A model generated the notes under the pieces. The model was not told the origin of the DNA and searched no databases. It worked only from the letters and a program-made list of their open reading frames with translations. A program made the translations under genes and the position numbers. A stretch of 64,000 bases of DNA, taken from positions 46,487,541 to 46,551,540 of the forward strand of contig NC_044011.1 of NCBI RefSeq assembly GCF_900496995.4, written 5' to 3'. Origin of the DNA: Aquila chrysaetos chrysaetos. Its lineage: Eukaryota; Chordata; Aves; Accipitriformes; Accipitridae. Of this stretch, positions 11,802 through 26,800 are shown one piece after another (within the stretch, counting starts at the first letter, position 1; the number at the start of each line of letters is the position of its first letter).

Positions 11802-14800
11802 TCACACTCTTCCTGCCTCCTGGAATTTCTTAAACAGAAGTTCATCAGCCCGAAGGGCGAAGGTCAAAGCCCGTTTCTGGTAGTACATGGAGTCCATCGC
11901 CAGGTTGTCAATCACGTCTGCCAGGAGATGGGCTCTCTCAACGGAGCTGCCTGGGGCATCATAGCCCAGGGCAGTGAAATGCACGTGCAGGTGGTAGTAG
12001 GAGGGTTGGTAATGCAGGTAGATACGCAACTGGGATCCAGGCACGCCGAAGTGCTTCACTACAGCCTCCTAAGGAGAAAAAATAAATTAAAACACAGGTC
12101 AGGACTAGCGACTCTCCGCGAGGGCAGGGGGCAGCTGGGGGCAGGCGGCGCATGGACAGACAGACCTTGCAATAGATGGAAAGGAGCATCCCCGGATGGC
12201 ACAAAAGGCAGAGAGAAAGGCAGAAGTGATTTCTGCTTCCTCCATCCTCACAGCAAGGGAGAGGGGGACGCTGGGAAGGACAGAACTCTTCCCTATCCTC
12301 TGTTTCAGCCTCCGCAGGGATGGAGCGATGCCTCCGGCTGCCCCACTTTTCTCCCTCCATGATGGGACGTGCTCTCTGCTCATATCGTTTTCCCTTCCAC
12401 CCTTATCGCTTCGGCTCGCTCGGCAAGTTACGGGGATCCTGTTACCAGCCAGTGTAATTAAAACTATAAACAGCAACAGCAAACTCTGGCATGCTGGCTT
12501 GGTCCACTGCTCAGCGCACTGCAATCCCCTGACTAATCTCTTAATTAATCTCCGCTTTCCCCAGTGCAATTAACTTTCCAAATTTCTAGCACAGCGAAGG
12601 AAAGAGAAGCTATCACGCATCCATCTACCAAGCACGCCCCATCACATGGCTGGAAAAAACTCATCAGCTGGTGAAAACGGTCAAGGAGTTGGGAAGGAAG
12701 TTACCAATATGGGGAGGACAGGGCTCAACTCCTGCCACTCACTACTAATGGAGAAATATCGAGCACCTCTGAAACACCTTGAACACAGCATGTCCTTCCA
12801 ACGCCCCAGGGGAAGGTGCGGAGAGAGCAGCAGGGACCAGGGTCTCCAGGCAGACATGCTAGAGAGGGCAGCGCAGCCCCGCTTCGTGACGTATTGTCAT
12901 CTCTCAGTTACTGGTCCCCACGCAGATGCTGGAGAATGCAGGCAGCGACCCTGCGGCAGGCAGGACGTGCTCTCCCTGGACAGGACAGCAGCGTCGGACC
13001 AGCCTTGCGCTTACCTTGCCTTCTTGCAAGATGTTCCTCAGCAGTGGGATGTGCTCAGCGGTGAGGTCCCGAAGTGACTTGACTTCCCGGCGGTGAATGA
13101 GGGCTATCAGGTAGAGGTCATCCAGCTGAAGAGAGAGAGATGGTAGACGGTGACGAAGGTGACCGCAGAAAGAGCGGATGGAGGCACGAGCACTTTGGAC
13201 CTGACACCAACCACAGCTTTCCAGGCTGTGTTATAAGGGGCTACCTGCCGTCGTGTTTAACACGCACCCAAGCTGGGTTGAATCCAGTATGAATCTCCCA
13301 GTACGAGATGTGCTCATCCACAAACCCACTGCACCTCAAAGCAACGTTTCTGGACAAATTGGGTTTTGTCCAGGAATAAGCAGAAGAGGACAGCTTCACC
13401 CCAACTGATAAACAGTGAGATCACAAATATCTTGTCAGCCTTAAAGGCAGATCAATTGATCAACTCTTTTCTACCATAAACACAGCACTTGCTGTTGCCC
13501 TTACATGTTCACAATGTCTCCCCGAGCACCTCCAAAAAGTTGTCCCAGTGCAGATTGAGGCTGGCAGAAAAGGTGCGGGCACCCACCCTGCTACGTGGGG
13601 GAAACTGAGGCCCGAGCCCAGGAGGCTGCAGGGTCTGCCAGCAACCCCCACGCGCAGATGCCACGCCGAGCACGGCCTTTTCTGCAGAGCAAGCAAAAGG
13701 TTTATCTCCACGCTCAGATGAGGATTTACAGTGAATCACAGTGGCCAAAACTGCAACTGTAGATTTTTCCCGAGTGAAAAGCTTCCTATATTTCCACTGT
13801 GCAAATAGCCGGCCACTTTCCAGTTGCGCCAGTTCTATAAATAACTATTTTCAAGACCTAATCGGTCACTAGACAACCCCAGTGCAGTAAAATACGGCCA
13901 TTCAGCAGCTCTCAGCCAGACCTTTGGCATCTCCCGAAGCACTTACCGAATTCAATGTTTAACAAGATGTACAGTCGTGGATCATTACACTTAAAAAAAA
14001 AACCAAACCCAAAACCCAAAAAAACCCCCGTCTCCTTCAGCTCAGTTAGTGGCTTTCTAATATAAACACTGCAAAGCAAAGGGTTTAGATATTTGAGACC
14101 CAGCAGATCTTTTCAAGGCTGTGAGAAACCCATCTGGCTATTTGGAAACAGATGCTTGTGCCAAAAGATGCTCTCAGAACCCTGTCTCGGGGCTCTCGAA
14201 ACATGAAGCTGCTATTTGCACCCAGCCAGCACAGCGATGCTCGTGGTTCAGTTTGATTCCCAAAGCAGCCTGTGCACAGCTCCGGAAAAAGACAGCGTAT
14301 CAGCTTGTTCTCTTTGGATCAGGGCTGGCTGGCGGGAGGAAAAGCAAACATCCCTTCTCCTTAGAACAACATCTGCATGTTGCTGTTTGAAACAAATAAG
14401 CCTGTTGCTAAAAAGGCCTTGAATGATGTCATGCCGGGCATCATTTCAGGCAACGCCTCAGGGCTCCTGCGGGTTTGAAACCAACTCAAAAGAAGTGGAG
14501 AAAAAAAAAAAAAAAAAACCCCAACCCCCCCCCCCCCCCCAATTTTTAAAAAAATAATAAAAAAAAAATAACCCAACCCAAAAAACCCCCAAAACCAACC
14601 AAAACCAAGAAACCAACTCAAACCACTATCAAGGTTGGGCAGCAGGAGCTGATGTGGCACCCAGAAAAAGTTGAGGCCGGCAGCAAGCGTGCAGACTTCA
14701 CGATGCAAATGAGAAATCTTTCTCCCGTCCATCAGCCTGAAATAATTACAGGTGAATTCGCAGCATTTGCGGGCAAGGTGCTAAGCTAGTGCAAGGCAAT

Positions 14801-17800
14801 GCCGTTGAAGGGACTTCTAAGGGGAGGCTCGGAGAGTCCTGCTGGGAGCTCTGTCTCACTTTCCTAATTTAATTTAGTAGCCTTGCCTGTTTGGTGGGAT
14901 GCGGCAGAAGGAACCAGTGCTTATGGGCAGCCCCGGGGCTGCCAGGATCAGCTCTGGCTCAGCGTCACCCACAGCCAAGAAGAAATTCCTTGGCTCAAAG
15001 GCAGAAGTCGACAGCCCTTGCTGGGATGCTGGCTGGCCTGCCTGAGAAAGAGACAGGCAAAGCAAGGCAAAGGTCCCAGATAACCCCAGGGATGACGGCT
15101 CTCTTGTTGCAGCCGTTGGGAAGAAATCAAGAAGATCCAGTTCAGCATACCAAGAGGCAACAGCAGCATGGGGAAACCTCCCCTAAAGACAAATCCTACC
15201 ATTTAAGCACTCCCTGCCCATGCTAGCTGCAAGATGTGAATACAATCTTTTAGCCCGCCTCCAATCCCGATGCGAGTTGCAAAGCTTCGTTGCGGCGAGC
15301 GAGGATTTACACCGAGGCTTTGCTCGAAGCAAGGAAAGGGGCAGCGTGCTGCACTTTTTAGGATCCCTAAATATTGCCACCCTGAAAGTAAAGGCCACGG
15401 AACAAGGCATGGTGGCGTAAGCACGACTGCAAGCTTGCTGTGTATCACCTGCTTTGCAAAGTCTCTCCAGGAAGAAAGTCGTGCCTCCTGGAGAACAAGT
15501 GGAAATTCGAGCTTGGTTACCCCATCAAAGCTTGACAAGGGATTTCTGGAATAGCTGATGTGCAAGGAATTCATGGTGACCAGAGACTACCCTGCAGCAG
15601 GTTACTCACCTGTCGTCCCCAAGTCATTCCCACAGGTGACTCAGCACCAGACCAGGAACAGGTGTTCCCAGTACAGAAATACAGAATTGCATTGCCCACA
15701 AGCAGGCTTGTGTTCCCCTTTTTTTTAGTTCCCATTTCTAAGTTTTAATCATACTGTAACTTTCCCCGCCACGACCTGTGGAAGCATTTTGAGGACCAGA
15801 AACACAAAGGGGACTTTTTTTTGACTCCACCAACTTCAAGGGGTGCACGTGTGGAGTTTCACCTCCCCAGGCACATCCCCAGAAGTACAGCACAAAAGGG
15901 AGCCGGAGCCCAAGGAAATAATGAGCCACTCAATTTAGGATTACAGCCTGGGCTTAAAAACCTCTGCATTTCAATGAGTGGCCACTCCCACGCAGGGTTA
16001 AGCAGCTGCTCATAAGCTAACAACCATCTGTTTAATATTGCGTGGAGGAGAGTTAATGGCAGCAACGAAAGGACAACACATCTGCCCAGTTTGTGCCTGA
16101 AGTTGAGGCTTGCAAAAAAAAACCCAAACAAGTTCAGCAGGAACAAATACACAGCTGGATTTAGGTTCAAATACATCACGACAACATTTGGGCTAATACA
16201 GGAAAGAGAAAGCGAAGCTAATAAATAAATCACCCTGCAGCAGTGAGAACAGCCTGTGTTCTGCAGCGTCCACAATTAGCACGTGATAAAAGGCCTGGCA
16301 ATATCATCACTTAATGACAGTGTGAACAGGAAGGACACATTCCCCTACTAAAACTTTCATTAGCGTGCTATTAGTAGCACGAAAGTGGACATTTCCTCTG
16401 GATTACCTTCAGATAGGCAGCATCCCTTCAAAGGTAAGAGGAGCAAACGAACCTGGTTTTGATTCCACTTAAAATCTGGAACTAGAACAAAGCCATTGCA
16501 AGGATCTGGGTTTTCATGGATGATTCGATCAGCCTCAGCTTTCTTCTCCAGGATATTATACACCCACTGAAAGAGAAATATGCGATTTATAAACCAGCAG
16601 AGAAAAAAACCCCACACCTCACGCACATTCAGCCCAAGCTCATGGATTAGTGCACATTCCCCTTCAACTAGAATATAAAAAAAAAGCCCAACAACTTGAT
16701 TTTAAGATGACCAAATAATTTCATAGCTGGTAACATTTGTAGTTAATTTTCCATAAAACACTCCAACAACAAACTCCAGGCTATTACGAGCACTTCAGTG
16801 AAAAGATACGCCCCCCACCCCACTGCGTGGCACTGCACCGCCAGCTAGCTAAATTATTCCGGGATTTTTGTTTTCCTCTCAAGCATTAAGAACTGGCCAC
16901 AGCTGGAGATGAGGTATTGAACAGAGATGGTTTAGCCTAGTGTAGAAATAGTTGCATTTACCCCTAAGAGGATTTGGAGATAATTCTCCCCGATGGGGTC
17001 TAGCAATACTCCAACCAGACCTGGCTGCTTTACGTGGCCAGAGATGGAGCTGCTGCAAGCACTAAATACCCAGAGGGGCAGCAGCATCCCTCCTCCGTGC
17101 TCCCACCGGCTGGCAACGGACAGGTACAGGCATTCAGACAGATTAGCCACCAGCACAAGCAACTCTGCGCACACCAGATCCCAGGCGAGGCGGGCAGCGG
17201 TAGAAGCCAGCTCTCGTGGGGCTCAGCAGATGCCTCTTGCAGCACCGCAGGGCTGTTTGCACCTTTTTAACTCCCAGACTGCACTGAAACCTTTACAACT
17301 AGGTCTGGGAAGGGAACTTGGCTGATTTTTTTTTTCCCCTTTCAAAAAGGAAGGAGCAGATCGCTTGCAAGTCTGAGGTTGGATGCGGCTCCAGCTGCTG
17401 GCAGCCAGTGCTTGCGGGCGAATACGAAAGGCCCATGTTTTCTTGGGTAATGCACATCTCTTGGTTTCCTGGCTGATAAGAAAACAGCTCGCCGCTCTCC
17501 TTCTTCTTCCTCTATACTTAAAGCTTCAGCCTCCAGACTGCCTGTAATGTCTGCTCTGGTTATCCCCCCGCATTGCTCCTTCAAAGCAAAGCGCCATCCA
17601 GAGAAGAGTTTTGGCTACAAAATGGAAGATACCAGGGATAAGTGACAGAGTGAGACCAACAGAAAGCATCTTTGCTTTTCCTGGCTCCCAACCTGATCTC
17701 GAGCATCCTTCTTTACACCTCAAAAATGTACTCCACGCTCTAGCTTAAGTACTGGACTGCCAAGGGAGTCCCCAGCCAGGTCCCTAGAAGATAAGACAAG

Positions 17801-20800
17801 GCAGGAGAAAATGGCTAAGGCTTGGGAGCTGAAAACATCCTGAAACATCATTTTACCCATCAAGTTAAGATATGAAACATTTTGATCGCACCAGGTGGGT
17901 AGTGAAGATGCAGCCAGTCTCACAGACACACTGAGCGAGCTGGGCCAGTGGATGCTGTGCACACCAGACACTCAAGATAAAAAGACAGCCCTTTGGGGGA
18001 ACTCTGACAAGTTTAATTAATCTAATCAAAACTTAGGATCATTGTGAATGGACCTGAATATATCCCTTAGGGAGAAACCAATCTTTCCTCCCTTGATCTA
18101 GTTTTTGTTTAAATTTCTTCCTAGCAACAACGTCTTAGAGAAGATTAGATTCTCAAAGCAGTTTTGGAAAGCATGGCACAAGATTGCTGTGCTCTGTGAC
18201 CCTGGAAGAAAAGCAGAGCAGGAAGCTCAGCAGGAAATGAAAGTTTGCCCTTTTGGTTTTTTTTTTTTTTTAATGCCTGCTCTTTTCACAAGTGCCAAGC
18301 TATCAGTGCCCTAAGTAAGTTCACCGATCAGATGAGCTGAATTTTAAACCCAACACTGCCTCATGTGATAGGCAGGTCATCAGCTGACTGCTCTTGCTGT
18401 TTCCAGCACAAGCCCAGCGAGGACAAAACATGTCCAGAGACTGGCACCACAATAAAACTATTATACTGAAAGCATCCACGCTTTGCATCCTCCAGCAGAA
18501 AACAGAAATGCCTCTGTAGCCCCCCAATATTTCTGTTACACTTCCCATTTCCCCTTCCGCTCATCAAAATCAGTTAAAGACAAGAAACGGCATTATCAAA
18601 TCACAGAGGTCAAGGACTGACTGTGCTGACCGTGATTTATCAGCAGATGCTCCTGATGGTCACCAGGAATATGTTTCCATGTACAGAAATCAGCTTGCAA
18701 GCAATTTGGTGGAAGAGGCAGAGAGTGAGAGCTCAAGCAAGGCAGCTTTTTGGAGGCAGCTGCTACACCAGGAAACTTAACAGCCTCTGGAGCAAAAGCA
18801 CGGAGAAAACATTCGTGCAGGTTGCTGTCTGGTGGAAACACGCTCTTGTCTTTTTCTCCAGCTAATAAATGCCCCCTGTATGTTACTGGTGTTGCAGCCT
18901 GGCTGCCGGCGAGAAAGCTGAACAACGGAGCAAAGAAAAGCAGGCGGGCAAGGAGTAATGGAGCGCGCACTGCAGCTTGCAAGGTGCCTTCTGGTACAAG
19001 TCGCAGAAAGCAGGATTCACCTTCATCTGCAAGCAATTAGAAAACAGACATTGCAACAGTGAGCCCCGTTAACTGTTCTGCTGCTGTTTACAGCGGCAGG
19101 AAAGAGGTGTGGGGGATACCCAAGGCCTGTGTTTGGTTGTTTTTTGTGGTTTATTTTTAACAGAAAGCCTCAGCAGACCCAGGATTTGTTTTATTCCCCC
19201 ATTCTGCACAGGCTGGCATAAACTGGTCCCTACAGACTTGCATTCCTTTGGTCTCTAAAGGAGAAAGATAGGGAGAAGAATGGTCAAAAGGGATGTAAAC
19301 CAGGAAAAAAGTCCACTGCTGCTGCCTGGGGCAAGAAGGACACTAAAAGTACAGCTTCGCTATGTGGAATACGGACCAAAGGGCCTAATGGCAGACGAGC
19401 TGTAGGCAAAGCCCAAGCAGTGAGTTGCAATGCAGGAATCCAAGAGCAATCTGAGACTTCCCATTTCCACAACACCCAAGAGACTCCTAAAAAGCCTAGT
19501 GAACGGCACCAACGCCCAGGGACCCACCCTCAGAAAGGAGGAAGAACACCCCAGCACAGAAAGTCTCCATAAACCTTGGGAAAGGCAACTTTGGGTACAT
19601 CTCCAAGGCAAGTGTTTTTCTGCAAAGATAGAGAAGGATGCCCCAGAGGACAGAAAGACGGGGACGCTGGGGAAGTTTAGGGGAAAGAGAGCCCTGTTTA
19701 GCATCACTGAGCTTACCCCAAACGTCAAACAGCCTCAAGAAAGCACAATAGATAAGGGTATGCGTTCAGCAAAGCAGGCAGCATCACAACCCAGGACCAG
19801 CAAAAATAATCTGCAGCCGGTCGTGTTTGAGAAACGGGCTGCCCAGCCAGATGAGAGGGTGCAGTACCACGGAGCTGACAACATGCTGATGGAACAACCA
19901 ACAGGGAGACGGGGGCAAAGTGCTCCCGACTCTTCTGCCTCCAACCTGGGCTTCGGAGGAGACATTTGACAGCCCAGCATGTTGATAAAGGAGACCAAAG
20001 ACATCTGTCTGTGCAGAGGGTAAGCAGTGGTACCCATACCTGGATGCTGAAGCTCTGGGACTGGATGAAGGGCAGCGTTATGTTCTTGTAATCCTCCCAG
20101 GTTTCACGGATGAGGTGCACTTCTTGACGAAGGTATTTCTGAAGGTGTTTCTCCGTGGCGGGGTACACTACTGTGGTTTTTATCTCTAGAAGTAAACACA
20201 TTTACTGAGTTATCACAGTTGACACCCATATTACTTCCTTCAGTCCCTGATAAATCTGTTTTCCCTTCCGATAAATGCCACACTAACACATTTTGAAAAG
20301 ATACCGCTAAAATAGTGGGGTAGGGGAGAATGGACATGGAAAGCAAACAAGTGCTTTAACCTCCCAGGTTGCTGCTGCTGCTTTTCTCGAAGAAGGATAA
20401 CCCGACAACACAGCCAGGGCCTGTCCTTCCAGTTCAGGTGGAGGAGTTTCCTGTCTGAAGGGGTTTTTTTCCCCACACTCACTCTTTCAGGCCTATCAGC
20501 AACATCGGGGCAGAGCTGGGGCTCCCAGGGAAGAGTTCATGTGCAGTCAACAACCAGGAGAGAAACACAACCCTGGGGGCAGACACGCATCTTACTCATA
20601 CTTAAATCTGAAGTTCATGGGACGTTATCGAGTGAGCACCCAGCAACTTTCTCCAGCCACAAAACCAGACATCGCGTGAGCCACAAGCAGCAGGGCCGGC
20701 ATGAGCAGCAGCTCCTTCCCAGCTCCTCTGAGCCGTCAGGATGCTGGGCCTCGACCCCCAAGTGCAGGAGACAAAGAGGTCAAGGGCACAGGGATGAATC

Positions 20801-23800
20801 CAGAGAAAACAATGCTGGCTGATGGGTTAACATGGCACAGGACAAGCTGACAGAAGAGGGCTGGGTGATTCCCCTGCACCAGCCAACAAAGAAAGAGCAT
20901 TTAGCTGCTTGCTCTAGCAAAAGGAAAAATAATTTGTTTACCTTGAGATTAAAACTTTGCTGCGTAATTTCTGTGGCATTAAACAGGATGCAAACGTGCA
21001 TTTCGCCAACCTGGCAGCTTTGACCTTGGCAGCAGTAAATCTTACCCACAGCAGTAAAACAGTCGGAATATAACCGTTTTCGGCTGAGATTAGATGCGCG
21101 ATACGGAGCCTGCCACAACTCTGAGGGCACCAGCGGTGCCTCCACCTTCCCAGCTGACAGAGAGCTGCTATAAAACTTAACACAGGAAGGAGAAAAAACC
21201 CCGTGAGCCTGGACAAACCCTGAGCAGATCACACCGAAGCAAGCGGCTGGGGCACTGCAAACACTGCAGCTTGTGCCCAAGGTCTGCCATGGTCACAAAA
21301 GCCACGGGCTGTACACTCACCAGGGTACCAAACAGTCATGCTTCACACTTTATATACATATATATGCTAGCCAGACACCGAATATAAATAACTATTTGTT
21401 CCTAAAGCCAAGATTTAGGGTGTGGGGTTGGGGGTTTTTTCTGGTTTCTTTCTTTTTTGTTGTTGGGTTTTGGTTGGTTGGGTTTTTTTGTTTGCTTTTT
21501 TCTGAGTTTTTGTTTTTTTGTTGGGGTTTTTTTTTTTGGTTTTTTGGGTTTTTTTGTTGTTTTTTTTTTTAAGATCAGTGCTGCACAAGCTGGGAGACTC
21601 TGCCTTTTCATTTCATGCCAAGCTCAGCTTAATGAAATCCACAGGAAAATGCTGGTAACATGAAATATGAAAATGCAAACCACAAGGGCAGTCTGGTCTG
21701 ATTCCCACCATACACATGTTCAAACAAGGTTGTTTTCCAGGACTCGATTAGCACTTCTAGTGGGATGATGTAATAGCAAAAAAAAAAAAAAAAAAAAAAC
21801 ACAAGGCTGTAGCTCCTCCACTCCTCACTTAAAAAGAGCGGCAAAGCACTGGGGAGAAAACAAAAAAGCAAAAGATAAGGAAATACTATGTTCAGCCTCA
21901 GGTGGACACTTCCACATTTTAACTTTATACCCCAAAACAAGAGCAGGGACCGCAGCAGAAACCCCTCCATGCTGGGGGTGGTGATCACCACAATCTGTGC
22001 ACTGCTGGGATGTGGTTGCAGAGGACCCTTCATGGCTTCCCCAGCACCTCTCCAGTTTGGGGAGTGGCTGCTGATGGTGGAGAGAGCCACTTAAGATACT
22101 TTAAAGCCTAGCGTAAGATCAGAGAAATCCTTAATGTGCAGCTGCGGTTGAGCAGCAGATGTTTGGAAGAGGAGGGGGGAGAGGCTGTGGTTCACTAATG
22201 ATTATTTCCCTTCTAGAGATCTCATCAACCCTGAAACGCCCCAGCAATGCTAATTAGCATAAATCAATACAACCAGAGAAGCTGTTTGATAAATGTTCAG
22301 AGCCTGACTATCTTCAGGAGCCCGTGCATGGGATCCAAAGTCACAGCTAAGGCTGGGCTCGGCCGCAGGAAACATCCACAGCAAGACCGGGCTCGCCACA
22401 AAGTCTTTCCATTGCTGGCGACTGGCCGTGTTCATGCTCCATTTTAAAAGCCGCCCTGCTCCTGGCAGGTTCCACGTGCATTAAAGCATCACGTATGCCG
22501 TGAGGCAGCCGAAACCTACCCTGGCCTGGAATTGGGGCTAAAGAACCGCTGGACACGTGATGTGGGTTTTTAAACTCGCTGAAGGGTCAGGGATTGTCTC
22601 CGCTCACGTCTGAGTCACATCAGCCGGCATGTTCCTGAACACCAGCCCAGGGATGTGAAGAAACGCCTGTGGTTTATTCTGGAAGTCAGGACTGACCATC
22701 AATTAACTGGAGGTTATAAAAAAGGAGGTTTAATTGAAGGAACCCGGATAAGCAGGAGGCAGAGGTACTGCGATGGCAGGGAACAACCGATCAGGCAGTT
22801 CACCCTACGAAGGGTGTTTGAGGGGATACACCGCACCGTTGCTTCCCTGCCCAGGAGAAAAGGAAGCTTGGATTGACCAGAAACAGAACGACTTCTCCCC
22901 TCTCCTGCTAAAAACGAGAGCAAAGAAACAACCCAAGACACAAAAACCAAAACAGCACCTTAGTTTGGGGAGCTTATAGAGAAAAGGGCTGAAAGCAGCT
23001 GTCGCCAAGAGGAGAGGATGAAACACGTTATCCCATGCTCCCTGCAGCGCAAGACAGCTACCTGTCGCAGATGGGAAGGAGGAAGAGAGCACTCGTGCCC
23101 ATAGGAAAGTACACTACAGGCTCACTAGCGATGCCTCGTCCCCTTTTGCACTGCGCTGTCCCCAGGGTCTGCCAAAATCCCCCTCCAGCTTGGCACATCA
23201 AATTTCAAACTGATGCAAATGGCGTTGCCACTCATCCCACTCAGCAACATTAAAATGGACCACTGTAGTTTTGGTTTAAATAGATTTAAACATGCTGGGG
23301 AGCCGAAAGAAGCACGCAGGGCAGGAACAACCCGTTTCTACTTTTGGGCAGGAGTGCTTTTTCCTCCCTTTGCTAGTAGGAAGCCGAGCTTTGGCTTGTA
23401 ATCTGCCTAGTCAACTCAACTGTCAGGTGCAGGAAGATGCCAAGCCCAGGAAACGGCAGACAAAGCCACATTTGCACTCTTTCAAGTTTTCTTTTCCTCT
23501 GCAAGCCTCTCTCCTGCTGCATACAGCTCTGCGCTGTCTTCCCATTTTCAGGTATCTCCTTCAATGCAGCCCTAACCAAATATAATGAGGCACAACCCCC
23601 CCTTCTCCAGCTGTATTAACATAGTTTATTTAGTTTTATGATCACAACTGCACAGCAGTCACAGGGGAACACCTAATTTTAACCCACACCCAACCAGATA
23701 CAATCACAGCTTTGCCTCAGACATCTCGGGCTCTCGTTACTGAACAAAATAAAAGCACAAAAGAAAAGGATAAAGCTTGCAAGAGCTCACAGTCTCCAAG

Positions 23801-26800
23801 GCCAGCACATGCCAGGGCAAGCCAAGCGTGCTGCTGGAGACTTCTGCCATGGCTGTCTGGCCCCTGGTTCTCACCCAAGGAGGACTCGGTGGGCTCTAGC
23901 TGCAACAGCCGCGGCAAAAAGGAAATTTGCAGCTTTCCAACCCCCAAAAACCAGAGCAAAGCATGGCGATACCTCCCACTGTCCCACAAACCACCCCATG
24001 CACTCCCACTGCTTCAGGCTCCAGCTTTTTCTTTAAAGTGTAAATGCAAAGAGTTTTCTTCGCTGGGCAAGCCCCACACGCAGGCGGAGCGTGGAAATGC
24101 CGGGAGATGAACCAGCCTTCCCAGAGCAGCTCGTGCAAGTTTCTCCAGCTCCTCGCTGCCTGAAACCAGATGCTTTTTGGGCTCGGGAAGGCAGGGATAT
24201 GTATCACTTCCTGCATGACTGAATACTTTCCTTCCACGCTCTCCCATTTCTCCCACAATTTCTCCACCCTGTGTTGGAGAGATGGAGCCGGAGCATCTCC
24301 CAATGTGCTTGTTTTCAGACATTTTTAATAAGCTTCAACGTGCAGCACAGAGATGAGCCATACCCAGTGAGTAAAGACTCCTTAAAGGACTGATAAGAGC
24401 CCTTAAATTACACCAGCACAGCTTTGGTGCTGTGAAACATGACATCCCTCAGCAGCCAGGCAAGAGGAGGCTGCTTTTTTCTGGAAACAGCAAGCTCTCC
24501 TTGCTAAACGGGTGTGAGCACCGCCAGTAGCTGGATGTTATCGGGGAACATGTTGATTGAACCATCTGGCTTTTGCAATTGAGCCTTTGGCAGCAGGAAA
24601 ATCTTTCCCCTGCTATGAAAGCAGCCCTTTCTCTCCCTGCAAGGGAGAGTCCCAGAGCTGGGGTTTCCTCCACCAGTATCTCACACCTCTAGGCATAAGC
24701 TGCCTCGTAAATCTAGGTAACATCCAACAACTGGCCTTAAAATAAGTTACACACGCCTGCCTTCGCCAGTAGCAGAGCAGTTACCATCAGAGGGCATGCT
24801 CTCTGACACTGCTCCTCCTAGCAAACTCATTCACAAACTTCCTTCTCCTTACTCAGATGGTTTGGGTTGCCCTTTAGGCAAACTCTGACTGTTATTAAAC
24901 TTGTTTGCAAGTGTTATTTCCCATGTTAGCCTTGACACATCTCTCCTAGTGGCCAGTAAAACTGACAAGCCAAGCAAGACACGGATGAGGTCCTCCTTCT
25001 GACCAGCACCACCTTCACATGTCCCCACAGCAGTGCGCTCCCAGCCCTAAAAAATCTCATCTTCAAGCAGCAGCAGAGTGAAATTCCTCTTCCCAGGAGA
25101 GAGGGGAGTCGTTTGCTCAGGTAATGTGCTTCTTTTGGCCTCCCTTTCTCTGCCTTCACCACGCAAACAAAGTGTGACTGGCCCAGCCTCGCGGGCTCTT
25201 TTACCACCAAGACAAAACAAGCTTTCATCGCATGGGGCCTGTGTTAGCTTGACTCCGCAGCAGGAACAGCATCCGACTCACTTAAACAAGGAGGCGGGGA
25301 GAGGGTGAAGAAAATACCCACTTTCAGCTATCAAGAAACTCCACCTGAATGAAGAGCCCCCCGGGGACTTCAGACCACAAAGGTGGCATTGAGAAACACA
25401 CTTCAAAAAAGCAGAGGGAGCCGGAGGCAGCTCCTCACGCCATCAACGCAAGTCACTTGCAGTCGTGACTTCCTCAGTCTGGAGGTTTATCCTACCTTCA
25501 GCCTACCTTCAGAAAGTGAGAAGCTGAGTGTTGAGGGGCTTAGCCACCTGGGATGCTGTGAAATCCCCGGGGTGAATTCCTCTTCTGCATAACACTGTGA
25601 CCCAGGGCTTTTTGGAGGAACTGCTTAATGCCAAAGTCTGACCTTTTCTGCAAAATACTTTTACTGCATCATGTTAACCAGGTGTAAAACTGCAAGTGCC
25701 AGGAGATAAAACCCTGTATCTCTCTAACCCTGCAACCAAGAGGCCGAGATAGACCCGGTGTGAGGGCTTGCTGGGTCTCCACATGATCACTTGACATCCT
25801 GGCATTTCTCACAAGCCCTGACATTGTCTGCAGCCTTACAGGAAATTTCTCCTTTGTGTTAGGTTTATGAGCTGCATTCCTCGTATTGACTCCCTCCTTG
25901 GGCCATGACTGAGCTCAAAAGGACAATTTCCTTCCCCTCCTGACATACATGACATTTCCTGTAGTGCCAGCCCAGATAACTGCCAGCAGCTCACACAACA
26001 TGCCCACAAAAACAGCTATTTGGCGACAAATTGCTTCGAAGAAAGAAGCCTCCTTGCTCACCGCTCAGAGCCAGGGAGCCTGAAGAGCAGCACCGGGGTC
26101 CACAGCCCCCTCCTGATCTCCTGCTTGGGGCTGCCCAACATCCAGAGCAAGCACAGCAGTGCCAAGGAGAGGGGTGGGAAGCAAAGATGCACCACTGGGT
26201 AATGTTTCTGCAAAAACCTACCTTTTCAAGGCAATTTTAAAAGTAATTAAAAACATAAACTTCAGCAGAAGGAAGCCAGAGGCTTTTTTCCCATTCAAAC
26301 CTGCAAGAGAAACTGCACAAACACTCATCCAAAAGCACAGCAGGTTTGGTCCAGCCATACATGAACAAACAGCATGGCTACGTGGGGCAGAGTCACAGCA
26401 CAGAGGACACACCAAACAGAAACAACCTGAGCGAGGATTTAGTTTAATGAAGTTCCAGAAACAGGACGTGAGAAGACCCAGATTCACCTGGTTTTGCTCC
26501 AGTCTCTCAGAAAAAGCAGGACCTGGCACAGCACTGACAAGAGACCGGCAACCCTTTAACAGCCTTTTCACCCCAGTGTGGGGTTTCGCACCTGGCATAA
26601 ATCTTAAATAAAATAAAAAATTTTGCTATCAGAGTAATGCTGGAGTTACACATCGCTGCAGCAAAGCTCTACAAGGAAGTCAAATGCCAGCACCGCTGGC
26701 AGGGCTGCAGCTGGAGAGAGGCCCAGGGGATTTTAGTCTTGCAATGCCACCTCGTGGGAATCGCTGCCAGTCGCTGCAGGCGTTGAATGCAGCAGGCACC

